A stretch of 64,000 nt of DNA from CALBPI01 sp039027435. GTDB lineage: Bacteria > Pseudomonadota > Gammaproteobacteria > Steroidobacterales > Woeseiaceae. The notes beneath the pieces were generated by a model. The model ran no database searches. It saw only the letters and a list, made by a program, of their open reading frames with translations, and had not been told where the DNA came from. Location of the stretch: NCBI GenBank assembly GCA_039027435.1, contig JBCCKF010000001.1, forward strand, positions 124,001-188,000, written 5' to 3'. Positions within the stretch are counted from its first letter, which is position 1, and each line of letters begins with the position of its first letter. The translations under genes and the position numbers were made by a program. Of this stretch, positions 16,307 through 24,643 are shown one piece after another.

Positions 16307-18559
16307 TTAGAAGTAAGCGGTAATCTCGACTCCGTATTCCCGAGGGTCACCCAGGCGACCAATGATGGAACCCGGTATCAGACCCGGCCCCTCTGATGTC
16401 ACGTACTCCTCATCCGTCAGGTTCTTGCCGTAGAAACCAACGACGTAGCGATCCGTCTGCCATCCTGCTTGCACATTGACCAAGGTAAAGCCTTCGAGCT
16501 CTACCGTGTTCTGCACGTCACTGAACGCGTCGCTCTGGTAAGCGATGTTGCCTCCAACGTAGAAATCGCCGAAGTAATAAGTGCCACCGACGGCTCCTGT
16601 CCACTCTGGTGAGAATGCGAACGTGTTCCCTGAAAGGTCCCCATCGATCGAATCAAATTCGTCGAATGTGTTATTCGCGTAGCCAACCGTTGCGTACGCG
16701 AGCCAATCCTCACTCGGTTCGTAACGAAACTCGAGTTCGCCACCCCAAATCGTCGACTCACCGGCATTATCGATCACGGTGTTCAGCGTGTTGCTGTCGA
16801 GCCCAAGTGTTACCTGCTGATCTTCCCAAAGTCCGTAGTAGGCGTTTGCGTTCAACGTCGCGCGACCGTCCAGGAATCTGGATCGCAACGAGAATTCGAA
16901 ATTGTTCAGGAGCTCTGGGTCGTAATCGCTCTGTGTTCCGACGATCGTGAGCTGTGCACCACCTGCTCGGTAACCCTGACTGAAGGTCGCTGCCAGCCGT
17001 AAATCATCAGAGACGTCAAGAGCCACCCCAAGTTTACCGAGTACCGCATCGAAATCCGGCTCAAGAAGCTGCTCGGTCGGCGCAACGAAACTAAGCAATA
17101 GTCCGTTGACCTGAGCGACACCAGCGCGCACCTGGGCACCGACATCAGGTCCAAACAAGGCTTCCGCTTGCTGCCCAGCAACGTCCGGATCTGGCAGTGG
17201 CGTAGACTCATCTAACGCGTTCCGTGTTGCGATCCTGTTGCTTTGATCCTCTTGCTCATAGCGAAGACCCGCCTGCACGGACCAACGCTCCGCGAACTGC
17301 CAGTCCCAATCTGTGAACAGCGATGCATTGCGCGTTTCGTTGAGCGCCGGGCCGTCAATATTCACCGATATCACGGGCGGGTAGAACGGAAGCAGAATGT
17401 CTGGCACACCCAGCAGGGCCGGCTGAATGTTCACAAGACCAGTCGTGTTGTTCTCTCCCTCGATGTCGATGTAATACAAACCCACCGTCCCGCTCAGGGT
17501 CTCGGTCTCGTAGTCAAGGCGCAGCTCCTCCGCCCAGTTCCGATCGAAGGCTTCACGACCCCGAAACGCATTGTCGCCTCCCGGACCCTGATCATCATCA
17601 TCAAAACGGTCGTAGTCGGTGTTGAGATAGGAAGTGATGGAGCGCAGCGTGATGTTATCGGTCAACGACCAATTCGCATGCAGCGTCGCCAGCTGTCCGT
17701 CGAGATTCTCACGATCGACCAGATTGCCGAGTGCAGTACGATCGCCTGGATCGGTGAGATCGAAACGCGTCAGATTCTGCCCCCGATCCGACTGGAGTGC
17801 CTGAAAACCCAGTGTGAAATCCAGATCTTCGGTGGGGGCCCACAATAACTTGGCACGAAAGGTGTAGTTTTCACGCGCATCGAAGTCATCGATGCCGAGC
17901 GTGGCGTTGGAGATGAACCCATCGGTTTGCAAGTAATCGCCTGAGAACCGGACTGCGACCGTATCACTAAGAACGTAGTTGACCATTCCCGCGGCTTCGA
18001 AGCGGCCCGGGTTACCGCCACCCACTCGCACAGCTGCCTCGAACTCATCGAGATTGGGCTGACCGGTACCGACCATGACGGCGCCCATCATCGCGTTTCG
18101 CCCGAGGTTCGTCGACTGCGGCCCGCGCAGCACCTCAACCTGGGGCACGTCCCACATGTCCATGGGCACAAAGCGCTTCGCGAATCCCGTGATAGCGACT
18201 CCATCGATGAAGTAAGTTGCGAGCTCTCCTGCACCGCCGGAAGTCGAGGCACTATTGCTCGAGACGCCACGGATTCCAAAGTTCTCGTTATTGAAAAGAC
18301 TCGTGGCATTCGCCGTCTGGTTATAGACATCCTCAAGTGTCTGCAGACTGCGCCGCGTAATTTCCTCAGCGGTAAGCACAGCAACACTCTCAGGCGTTTC
18401 GAATTGTGACCGTTGGATTTTTTGACCGGTAACGATAACCTCTTCGATCTCGCTGTCCGAGTCCTGTGCGACGCCCGTCATGGGTGCCATTAGTGCCAAC
18501 GCAAGAAGTGCGGGCAGCATCAGATTCCCGGCCGATGCCTTCGGCTTTTGTACGTTCAT
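16307..18559 (-). CDS. TonB-dependent outer membrane receptor
   Basis: 750 residues from the ATG at 18559, which opens a signal peptide (hydrophobic LMLPALLALALMAPMTGVAQ). The TonB box EEVIVTG follows, then a plug domain (about 50-160) and a 22-strand beta-barrel ending in aromatic Phe (EITAYF). The architecture fits siderophore, haem or vitamin receptors. A Fur-like site about 50 bases upstream favours iron. No biosynthesis or ABC partner genes are adjacent. The ligand is unknown. Confidence 0.9.
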   Translation of the reverse strand: MNVQKPKASAGNLMLPALLALALMAPMTGVAQDSDSEIEEVIVTGQKIQRSQFETPESVAVLTAEEITRRSLQTLEDVYNQTANATSLFNNENFGIRGVSSNSASTSGGAGELATYFIDGVAITGFAKRFVPMDMWDVPQVEVLRGPQSTNLGRNAMMGAVMVGTGQPNLDEFEAAVRVGGGNPGRFEAAGMVNYVLSDTVAVRFSGDYLQTDGFISNATLGIDDFDARENYTFRAKLLWAPTEDLDFTLGFQALQSDRGQNLTRFDLTDPGDRTALGNLVDRENLDGQLATLHANWSLTDNITLRSITSYLNTDYDRFDDDDQGPGGDNAFRGREAFDRNWAEELRLDYETETLSGTVGLYYIDIEGENNTTGLVNIQPALLGVPDILLPFYPPVISVNIDGPALNETRNASLFTDWDWQFAERWSVQAGLRYEQEDQSNRIATRNALDESTPLPDPDVAGQQAEALFGPDVGAQVRAGVAQVNGLLLSFVAPTEQLLEPDFDAVLGKLGVALDVSDDLRLAATFSQGYRAGGAQLTIVGTQSDYDPELLNNFEFSLRSRFLDGRATLNANAYYGLWEDQQVTLGLDSNTLNTVIDNAGESTIWGGELEFRYEPSEDWLAYATVGYANNTFDEFDSIDGDLSGNTFAFSPEWTGAVGGTYYFGDFYVGGNIAYQSDAFSDVQNTVELEGFTLVNVQAGWQTDRYVVGFYGKNLTDEEYVTSEGPGLIPGSIIGRLGDPREYGVEITAYF

Positions 18560-18606
18560 ATTTGTGTTCCCAAAGGCGCAGCAGGACACGCTGCGCGTCG
18601 CGGAAC

Positions 18607-18631
18607 GATAATCGGACTCATTCTCATTTTC
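18607..18631. promoter_or_regulatory. Fur-like box upstream of the TonB receptor
   Basis: The minus strand reads GAAAATGAGAATGAGTCCG then ATTATC, close to repeats of the NATWAT hexamer that makes up Fur boxes (compare GATAATGAGAATCATTATC). It lies 48 bases upstream of the receptor ATG. Confidence 0.6.
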
Positions 18632-18724
18632 AAGTGAGTAGCCACAGCAAATCTGTACAATCCTCCCGGCCTGCCCGACGTTCCCATGTAGAGACTTTGG
18701 GTATTTGAATGTCCGGAAGAGAAG

Positions 18725-19960
18725 ATGATGACGCCATCCGAAATTAGCCTTCCCAGCGTCGGGCCTGTAGCCACTGACGACCGAATCCGCTACCTCGACC
18801 TGCTTCGTGGCTTCGCGGTCATGGCGATCTTCATCGTCAACATCAAGGCGATGGTGATGCCCTTCGCGTTCTATATGAACGCGTCTTTGTGGCCATCGCA
18901 GACGGATCAGCTGATCGCGGTCGTTCAGAAATATCTTGTCGACGACAAATGGCGAACCACCTTTACTGCACTCTATGGTGCAGGGCTGATGATGATGTGG
19001 GACCGCATCTCGACGCGCGGCGGCACACGGGGCGTCTTGTTTCGACGCACGGCCTGGCTCACCTTTTTCGGCGCCGTGCATCTGTTCGGCCTGTGGACCG
19101 GGGATATCCTTTTCCTTTATGGAGTGACCGGCTTTCTGGCCATTTTGTTCGTCAGGATGCGCGCTCGGACGCTTGCTGTAGTCGGACTGATTGTCCTTTT
19201 GCTGGGCACGCTCTGGTTGTGCGCGTTTTCAGCGGGTCCGGTTTTCGATCCAGCGTTGCGCGCCGAACTCAAACCAATTTTCTGGGCGCCCTCGGTCGAG
19301 CAGATTGCAGACGAGGTTGCGCGTCAGAACGGACCGATATGGCCTAGGCTTAGCAACCGCGTTCTCGAAGGCTTGGACTACTTGTTGTTCTACGTCGTGC
19401 TCGGCGGGTTTCTGCCAGTGACACTGGGGTTGATGTTGCTCGGGATGGCGCTCTACCGAACCGGATTGTTGAAGGGCAGTTGGCCCATCCGCCGGACACT
19501 GCCACTGGCCATCGCGCTGCTGGCAGGCGCATGGGCGCTCGATGGTCTGCAAATCAGTCAACTGAAAACGAGCGACTATGACTTTGATGTTTATAGCCTG
19601 AATCAATGGATGGCCTCTATTGACGGCTATCTCGGTAGCCTCGGTTTTTGTTGTCTGATATCTGTGCTCGCGAGTCTGGGCGTGAAATTCAAAGCCGTTC
19701 AAGCCGTAGGGCGCATGGCATTTACCAATTACATAGCGTGCACACTGATCGGCACTACGCTGGGTGTTGGGCATGGGGCCGGCCTGTATGGCGAGGCAAG
19801 CCTGACCACGCTGATGTTCATCGTTGTTGCAACGTTCGCTGCCATGCTGCTCTGGTCCGTGCTGTGGTTGCGGCAGTTCAGGTTTGGGCCGCTGGAATGG
19901 CTCTGGCGATCATTAGTCTACGGCGGTTTCCAACCGATGCGACGGCAGCGACAAGCGTAA
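18725..19960 (+). CDS. DUF418 domain membrane protein
   Basis: 411 residues with about ten hydrophobic segments. The family N-terminal motif is RYLDLLRGFAVMAIFIVN, and the C-terminal DUF418 part contains VGRMAFTNYIACTLIG. The family is widespread in bacteria and related to acyltransferase-3-like membrane proteins; no activity is established. It is divergent from the TonB receptor gene and could share the Fur-regulated region. Confidence 0.88.
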   Translation: MMTPSEISLPSVGPVATDDRIRYLDLLRGFAVMAIFIVNIKAMVMPFAFYMNASLWPSQTDQLIAVVQKYLVDDKWRTTFTALYGAGLMMMWDRISTRGGTRGVLFRRTAWLTFFGAVHLFGLWTGDILFLYGVTGFLAILFVRMRARTLAVVGLIVLLLGTLWLCAFSAGPVFDPALRAELKPIFWAPSVEQIADEVARQNGPIWPRLSNRVLEGLDYLLFYVVLGGFLPVTLGLMLLGMALYRTGLLKGSWPIRRTLPLAIALLAGAWALDGLQISQLKTSDYDFDVYSLNQWMASIDGYLGSLGFCCLISVLASLGVKFKAVQAVGRMAFTNYIACTLIGTTLGVGHGAGLYGEASLTTLMFIVVATFAAMLLWSVLWLRQFRFGPLEWLWRSLVYGGFQPMRRQRQA

Positions 19961-20081
19961 ACAAGTCGTTACGTGTGAGCTCTTCGTTCATCTGATTACG
20001 TTTATTCCTGTGAGAGCCGTCGCAGCGACGCACCGTTGCTGCAACGGACAGAACAGAAAAGGACTAACCAGGAGAACACTC

Positions 20082-20618
20082 GTGCTCAAGCAATCTCTTA
20101 TCTCGCTATTTCTTCTTGCACTTTCCTCGACGGCGCTCGCCAGCGGTTCGCTGACCATGCAGGAACCCGGGGGATCCTCGGAATTCGAAAACATCGATGC
20201 CTTCGCAATGGCTACAGGCAAAAGCAGCCCCTGGCTGATGTGGACCGATGAAGGTCGCGGTGGTGACGCACCGATGCGCTTTACCCTGAGTTTCGAGAAG
20301 GAAGGGCTCGCAGCCATCAAGATGGAGTCGGTGACCATCTCGTCCAAACCCGGCAATGCATATGGCATCCAATTCTTTCCAGGCGACATCTTTTTTCCAG
20401 GCGATATTTTCGACGGCGATCCTGAAGGTGGCGTAATCCCCGTCAACGTCTATGGCGACAATCGTTCCGCGCGCAAACAGCTCGAGCGCTTATGGTCTCA
20501 AATGGGCGCCGGTGAATACCGCGTCGTGGCCCGAGCTTACCGCGGCGGTGAACAAGTCGCTTCGGCGGAATCCGTATTCTTGTTCCGTGAAGCGCCGGGC
20601 GCCCTCGGTGCGAGATAG
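20082..20618 (+). CDS. Secreted protein of unknown function
   Basis: 178 residues starting with GTG at 20082, chosen because AGGAG lies 7 bases upstream and the start opens a clean signal peptide (SLISLFLLALSSTALASG). The mature protein is probably a small beta-sandwich. It contains a duplicated hexapeptide FPGDIF, FPGDIF from a short tandem DNA repeat near 20388-20411. I do not recognise the family. It is not tightly linked to either neighbour. Confidence 0.6.
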   Translation: MLKQSLISLFLLALSSTALASGSLTMQEPGGSSEFENIDAFAMATGKSSPWLMWTDEGRGGDAPMRFTLSFEKEGLAAIKMESVTISSKPGNAYGIQFFPGDIFFPGDIFDGDPEGGVIPVNVYGDNRSARKQLERLWSQMGAGEYRVVARAYRGGEQVASAESVFLFREAPGALGAR

Positions 20619-20648
20619 TGACACTCTTTCGAGCGTACTGAAAGGCAG

Positions 20649-20673
20649 CGCGCCCGCATTAATCGCGGGCGCG
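20649..20673. terminator. GC-rich hairpin between convergent genes
   Basis: A 9-base perfect stem, CGCGCCCGC and GCGGGCGCG, has a 7-base loop, lying between the convergent secreted-protein and amphi-Trp genes. There is no T run, so it may be a Rho-assisted or RNA-stabilising element rather than a classic terminator. Confidence 0.5.
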
Positions 20674-20680
20674 TCCTGCA

Positions 20681-20911
20681 CTACTCGATTTGCGACCATC
20701 GAAATTGGAATTCCAGCTCTTCCTCGCCATCGCCGACTTCATGCTCGATCGTGAAGCGCGCCCTGACTGGAACATATATGCGTTCGCCAGCTACCTGGAT
20801 TTCGAAGGGCTTACCGGTCTTCATGCAATCAACCAGACGCTCCAATTTGCGAATATTCTCATCGTCCGAGTATTCCTTCTCAACATCACGAGTTCGGTTG
20901 CTTTGGCTCAT
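20681..20911 (-). CDS. amphi-Trp domain protein
   Basis: 76 residues. The pattern GKPFEIQVAGERIYVPVRA followed by an acidic stretch and the C-terminal LEFQFRW matches the small amphi-Trp domain (TIGR04354), which is of unknown function and common in archaea and environmental bacteria. ATG at 20911 is preferred; in-frame ATGs at 20926 and 20956 are possible. It is a cytoplasmic protein without membrane segments and stands alone between its neighbours. Confidence 0.75.
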   Translation of the reverse strand: MSQSNRTRDVEKEYSDDENIRKLERLVDCMKTGKPFEIQVAGERIYVPVRARFTIEHEVGDGEEELEFQFRWSQIE

Positions 20912-21067
20912 AGTCCGCTCTGGCATTAGTGAAACACCGCATACCAACACACGCACATGACAACCACGTTTCAGTCGATGTCCGACGGCAAGCTAAGTGA
21001 GTTGTCGTGCCGATAGCAGGTTGCGATGTGACCTGCGTGTTGTCGAAAAGCAAAGTATTTGCCGTCG

Positions 21068-21784
21068 TCAGCAACCAGCTCCTTGCTGAATGATGCAGAT
21101 CAGTTTCTCACTGGTCCTGCGTGCAACCTCAGTCTCTTCTTCAGTGAGTGTTTCTAGCCGTTCAGCAATAGATGGGCTGTCGTATTGGACAAACGGATCT
21201 CCGAGCGCACGCGCAGCAAGGATGTAGGCATAACCGATGATCACAGCTTCCTTATCAACCTCCTCGCCCGAAACCATTGGGACAAATGGTTGCGATCCGA
21301 ACGTACTGAGTGCATAAGTCCGACCCAGCCTCGCGGAATTGATTGCGGCTTGTCTGCGTGCTTCTACAGAAAACTCAAGATTGGTAGCGACCATGGCTTC
21401 TGCTTGCGGGTCACCATTCATCGCCAGCTGGAAAAGTGTATCGGCATCGTAGGTGCCATAGTCCTGCCGCCATCCATCCGATGGCGATAGGTATCCATAC
21501 TGAGTTCGCAACCGTGCTAGCTCTGCGAGTGCATCTTCTGGCAACTCGGAGAATGGGACAAACTTCGGTGAGTCATCTGAAGCGGCGGCGGCGTCATTCG
21601 GTTGGCGTGGCCCACCGCGATCACCCTGTGTGTTGTCTGCCGACGCTAGCGCTGGGCTTTCGCTGGGACTGGCGCCGAGTGGCCGTTCCGCGGGCGACCG
21701 TTCCGCAGGCGGTTCGTAAAGCATCAGTGTGGAAAAGACCAGCACAGCAACGAATGCGAAGATCTTTCCGTATCGGGCAAGCAC
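21068..21784 (-). CDS. Membrane-anchored hypothetical protein
   Basis: 238 residues. One N-terminal membrane anchor (about 5-24) is followed by a Pro/Ser/Glu-rich linker (25-70). A helical region from about 75 contains TLFQLAMNGDPQAEAMVATN, which recalls a single Sel1/TPR-like helix pair. Two Cys lie at the extreme C-terminus. The domain is probably periplasmic. It lies 15 bases downstream of the TetR gene on the same strand and may be cotranscribed with it. No family is recognised with confidence. Confidence 0.55.
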   Translation of the reverse strand: MLARYGKIFAFVAVLVFSTLMLYEPPAERSPAERPLGASPSESPALASADNTQGDRGGPRQPNDAAAASDDSPKFVPFSELPEDALAELARLRTQYGYLSPSDGWRQDYGTYDADTLFQLAMNGDPQAEAMVATNLEFSVEARRQAAINSARLGRTYALSTFGSQPFVPMVSGEEVDKEAVIIGYAYILAARALGDPFVQYDSPSIAERLETLTEEETEVARRTSEKLICIIQQGAGC

Positions 21785-21799
21785 TTGAGGCTCCCTACC

Positions 21800-22390
21800 C
21801 TAGCTCTGCATGCCGGCGATCACGCTCTCAACAACCCGTTCCGTCACCTGAGTTGCCCCATCGGTCCCGGACAGGCTGAGCTTTCCCGTGACGCCAAGGT
21901 GGCAGACGCCATGGACGCCCGCCCAAAGCGCAGCGGCCGACACGTCGGCGCGCGGTGTGTCGGTCGCCTGGCTAAGCAGTTCAGAAATCCACAGAAAGAT
22001 CGCGTCGGTTTGATCGGTCAATGCGCCGGGAGGTTTATCGGGATCGGGCATAGTGTGCTCAAACGCGAGCCGCCACAATCCGGGGTGTGCCATCGCGTAC
22101 TCCGTGTAGACGCGGGCGACCACCTTGAGCTTCTCGACAGCATCGGTCAGATCCTTTGTCTCGCGATCCATACGCTGGCGGATTTCGGCCACGGTGCCGA
22201 CGTTCACTGCCAGGATCAGGTGGTCGAAGCTATCGAAGAGTTGGTAGAGCGTACCCGGCGTATAGCCGATTCGCTTTGCCACGGCGCGAGCCGACAGCGC
22301 CTGCACGCCTTTGCCGCGGATGATCGCCCTGGCTGCTCGAAGGCTCATTTCGCGCAATTCGTCGCGTGTGTGGTCACTTCGCCGGCCCAT
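21800..22390 (-). CDS. TetR/AcrR family transcriptional regulator
   Basis: 196 residues from the ATG at 22390. The N-terminal HTH (about 12-58) includes LSARAVAKRIGYTPGTLYQL, a typical TetR recognition helix. The C-terminal part (about 80-190) resembles the WHG/TetR_C_33-type ligand domain. The gene is divergent from the VIT/VWA gene. Three 17-base palindromes in the shared intergenic region are its probable operators, implying autorepression and control of the neighbour. The inducer is unknown. Confidence 0.88.
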   Translation of the reverse strand: MGRRSDHTRDELREMSLRAARAIIRGKGVQALSARAVAKRIGYTPGTLYQLFDSFDHLILAVNVGTVAEIRQRMDRETKDLTDAVEKLKVVARVYTEYAMAHPGLWRLAFEHTMPDPDKPPGALTDQTDAIFLWISELLSQATDTPRADVSAAALWAGVHGVCHLGVTGKLSLSGTDGATQVTERVVESVIAGMQS

Positions 22391-22429
22391 GGTCAATTTT
22401 TCCGAACCAAAATAGGAGCTTACCAAATT

Positions 22430-22518
22430 ATTGAACACTGTTAAATTCGCTGGTAGGTTTATTAAACGCCGTTCAATTAATCGGGCATTTTTTTAATCTT
22501 TATTGAACGTCGTTCAAT
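22430..22518. promoter_or_regulatory. Three palindromic operators for the TetR regulator
   Basis: Three 17-base sites follow the pattern ATTRAACR-N-YGTTNAAT: ATTGAACACTGTTAAAT (22430-22446), ATTAAACGCCGTTCAAT (22461-22477) and ATTGAACGTCGTTCAAT (22502-22518, a perfect palindrome). The centres are 31 and 41 bases apart, close to three and four helical turns, so all three face the same side of the DNA. They lie between the tetR-type ATG (22390) and the VIT/VWA ATG (22535). Confidence 0.85.
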
Positions 22519-22534
22519 TAAATGGAGTGGCATC

Positions 22535-24598
22535 ATGACTAGCATTAGAAAACCATCTGCTTGGCAAGTCGCGATCGGCGGCCTGCTGTCTTTGTTCACG
22601 CTGGGCTCAGCACAGGCTGCGGGCTTGCTGACGCCAGTCGGACAGAACACGTCCCTGGCCATTGAGGACCATTCGGTCCGTGTTGTTGTTGAAGACGGCT
22701 ACGTCGTCACCGAGGTCGAACAGACTTTCTCGAACGCGGGCGGCAACGATGTCGAGGCCATCTACTCTTTCCCTGTGCCCGAGCACGCCTCGGTGGGTGA
22801 ATTCACCTACTGGATCGACGGTCAACCGGTCACCGGCGAGGTTGTCGAACGACAACAAGCTCGGGACATCTACGAGGCCGAGAAGTCTGCAGGGCGAGAA
22901 ACCGCGCTCGTTGAAAAGAACGAATACAGGACGTTTGAGATCAGCGTCTATCCAGTGCGGGCGGGACAAGACGTCCGCACGCGGTTGGTGTACTTGCAAA
23001 CCGCGCACACCGATACCGGCGTTGGCCGATACGTCTATCCCCTCGCGGAGGGTGGCGTCGACGAAGTCCAGAACTCGTTCTGGGAAATGAGAGATGCAGT
23101 CAACGGTACGTTCTCGTTTGATCTTGAACTTAAGTCCTCGTACCCCGTTGATGCGGTTCGAGTGCCCGACCAACCGGGCGCCACGACCACACAGCTGGAC
23201 GCAGGACACTGGCGTGTGGCACTGGGATCACAAGGTGGCACTGCGGCCGATTTCGACGAACAAATCGCCGCGATCGAAGCCGAAGCGCCCGTACCTGTCG
23301 CAGGTGAGGTCAGACTCGATACCGACGTGGTGGTCTACTGGCGACACACCCCCAACCTGCCGGGCTCCGTCGACCTTGTCACCTACAAGCCTGACGCGGA
23401 CAGTCGTGGCACGTTCATGCTCACCTTAACTCCCGGCGATGATTTACCCGTCATCACGAACGGGCGTGACTGGACCTTCGTTCTCGATACCTCTGGCTCT
23501 ATGCAAGGTAAATTCGCCACGCTTGCCGAGGGCGTTGAACGCGCGCTCGGGGAGCTTCAGCAAAATGACCGCTTCCGAATATTTGCGTTCAACAACAACG
23601 CGCGCGAAATGACGCCAGGCTTCGTGGCCGCGACGCCAGAAGCGGTCCAGCAATACATCAATCAGGTCCGAGCGTTGACAGCTGGCGGTGGTACTAATCT
23701 GCATGAGGGCTTACGAGTCGCCCTGAAGAAGCTTGACGATGATCGTCCGAGTGGCGTGGTCCTCGTAACGGATGGTGTCGCCAACGTAGGTGTAACGCAG
23801 AAACGGAAGTTCCTGGAGATGCTGGAAGCGCGTGACGTCCGTCTGTTCACGTTCATCATGGGCAACAGTGCCAACCGCCCCTTGCTCGAGGCAATGACCG
23901 AGGTCTCTGATGGCTTCGCCGTGTCGGTCTCAAACAGCGACGATATCGTCGGTCGTTTGAAGCTTGCCGTCGACAAGCTGGTTCACCACAGCATGAACGA
24001 TGTCGACATCGACATCGATGGCGTCCGCGTCTCTGACATGCAACCTCAACGACTGGGCAGCGTCTACTATGGCGAACAGATGGTGCTCATGGGGCACTAC
24101 TGGAAAGGCGGTACAGCATCGGTCGAGGTGACCGCCAACGTGGCCGGGCAGGAAGTTCGCTACCAGACCAAAGTCCGACTGCCGGACACAGCCACCGACA
24201 ACCCCGAGCTTGAACGTCTCTGGGGCTACCGGACTATCGAGTCGCTGGAGCGCCAGCTTGACTACTTCGGTGAAGACGCCGATGTCTCCGACGCGATACG
24301 GGATCTCGCCATCGAGTACGGCTTGGTTACCGACTACACCTCGATGATCGTGCTGCGAGACGACGTGTTCGATGCGATGAACATCGAGCGCAAGAACCGC
24401 GATCGAGTGAGCAACGAGCGTCAAGCAAGAGCGAAACGTGCCGAACGCGGTCCCGTCAACCGACGTGCGGATGAATCGCAACCCATGTACACACAACCGC
24501 GCCCGAGCACAGGTGGCGGCGGCTCCGTGGGCATCGTGATGCTGCTGGGACTGGCGCTGGTCGGTATGGTCCGACGCATTGCAACGAACCGGAAGTAG
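22535..24598 (+). CDS. VIT and VWA domain protein with GlyGly-CTERM-like tail
   Basis: 687 residues. A signal peptide (about 1-29) is followed by a VIT domain (about 35-165). The von Willebrand A domain (about 312-480) has the MIDAS motif DTSGSM at about 318-323. A helical region follows, then the C-terminal STGGGGS, a hydrophobic helix GIVMLLGLALVGM and the basic end VRRIATNRK. The Gly-rich/helix/basic tail resembles rhombosortase (GlyGly-CTERM) signals; no LPxTG is present. It is related to marine sortase-target-like VIT/VWA proteins. It probably reaches the cell surface and mediates adhesion or protein binding. Three TetR-type operators precede it. Confidence 0.82.
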   Translation: MTSIRKPSAWQVAIGGLLSLFTLGSAQAAGLLTPVGQNTSLAIEDHSVRVVVEDGYVVTEVEQTFSNAGGNDVEAIYSFPVPEHASVGEFTYWIDGQPVTGEVVERQQARDIYEAEKSAGRETALVEKNEYRTFEISVYPVRAGQDVRTRLVYLQTAHTDTGVGRYVYPLAEGGVDEVQNSFWEMRDAVNGTFSFDLELKSSYPVDAVRVPDQPGATTTQLDAGHWRVALGSQGGTAADFDEQIAAIEAEAPVPVAGEVRLDTDVVVYWRHTPNLPGSVDLVTYKPDADSRGTFMLTLTPGDDLPVITNGRDWTFVLDTSGSMQGKFATLAEGVERALGELQQNDRFRIFAFNNNAREMTPGFVAATPEAVQQYINQVRALTAGGGTNLHEGLRVALKKLDDDRPSGVVLVTDGVANVGVTQKRKFLEMLEARDVRLFTFIMGNSANRPLLEAMTEVSDGFAVSVSNSDDIVGRLKLAVDKLVHHSMNDVDIDIDGVRVSDMQPQRLGSVYYGEQMVLMGHYWKGGTASVEVTANVAGQEVRYQTKVRLPDTATDNPELERLWGYRTIESLERQLDYFGEDADVSDAIRDLAIEYGLVTDYTSMIVLRDDVFDAMNIERKNRDRVSNERQARAKRAERGPVNRRADESQPMYTQPRPSTGGGGSVGIVMLLGLALVGMVRRIATNRK

Positions 24599-24608
24599 GT
24601 GGCGACCG

Positions 24609-24637
24609 GCGGGCGTCCTCCGAGTGAGGGCGCCCGC
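24609..24637. terminator. Hairpin downstream of the VIT/VWA gene
   Basis: A 12-base stem with one G-T pair joins 24609-24620 and 24626-24637 around a 5-base loop, 10 bases after the VIT/VWA stop and before the convergent serine hydrolase stop. No T run follows. Confidence 0.5.
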
Positions 24638-24643
24638 TCATCG

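Noticed and set aside
22535..24598. Sortase (LPxTG) target protein
   Set aside because: No LPxTG-like motif is present near the C-terminus; the tail is Gly-rich plus helix plus basic residues.
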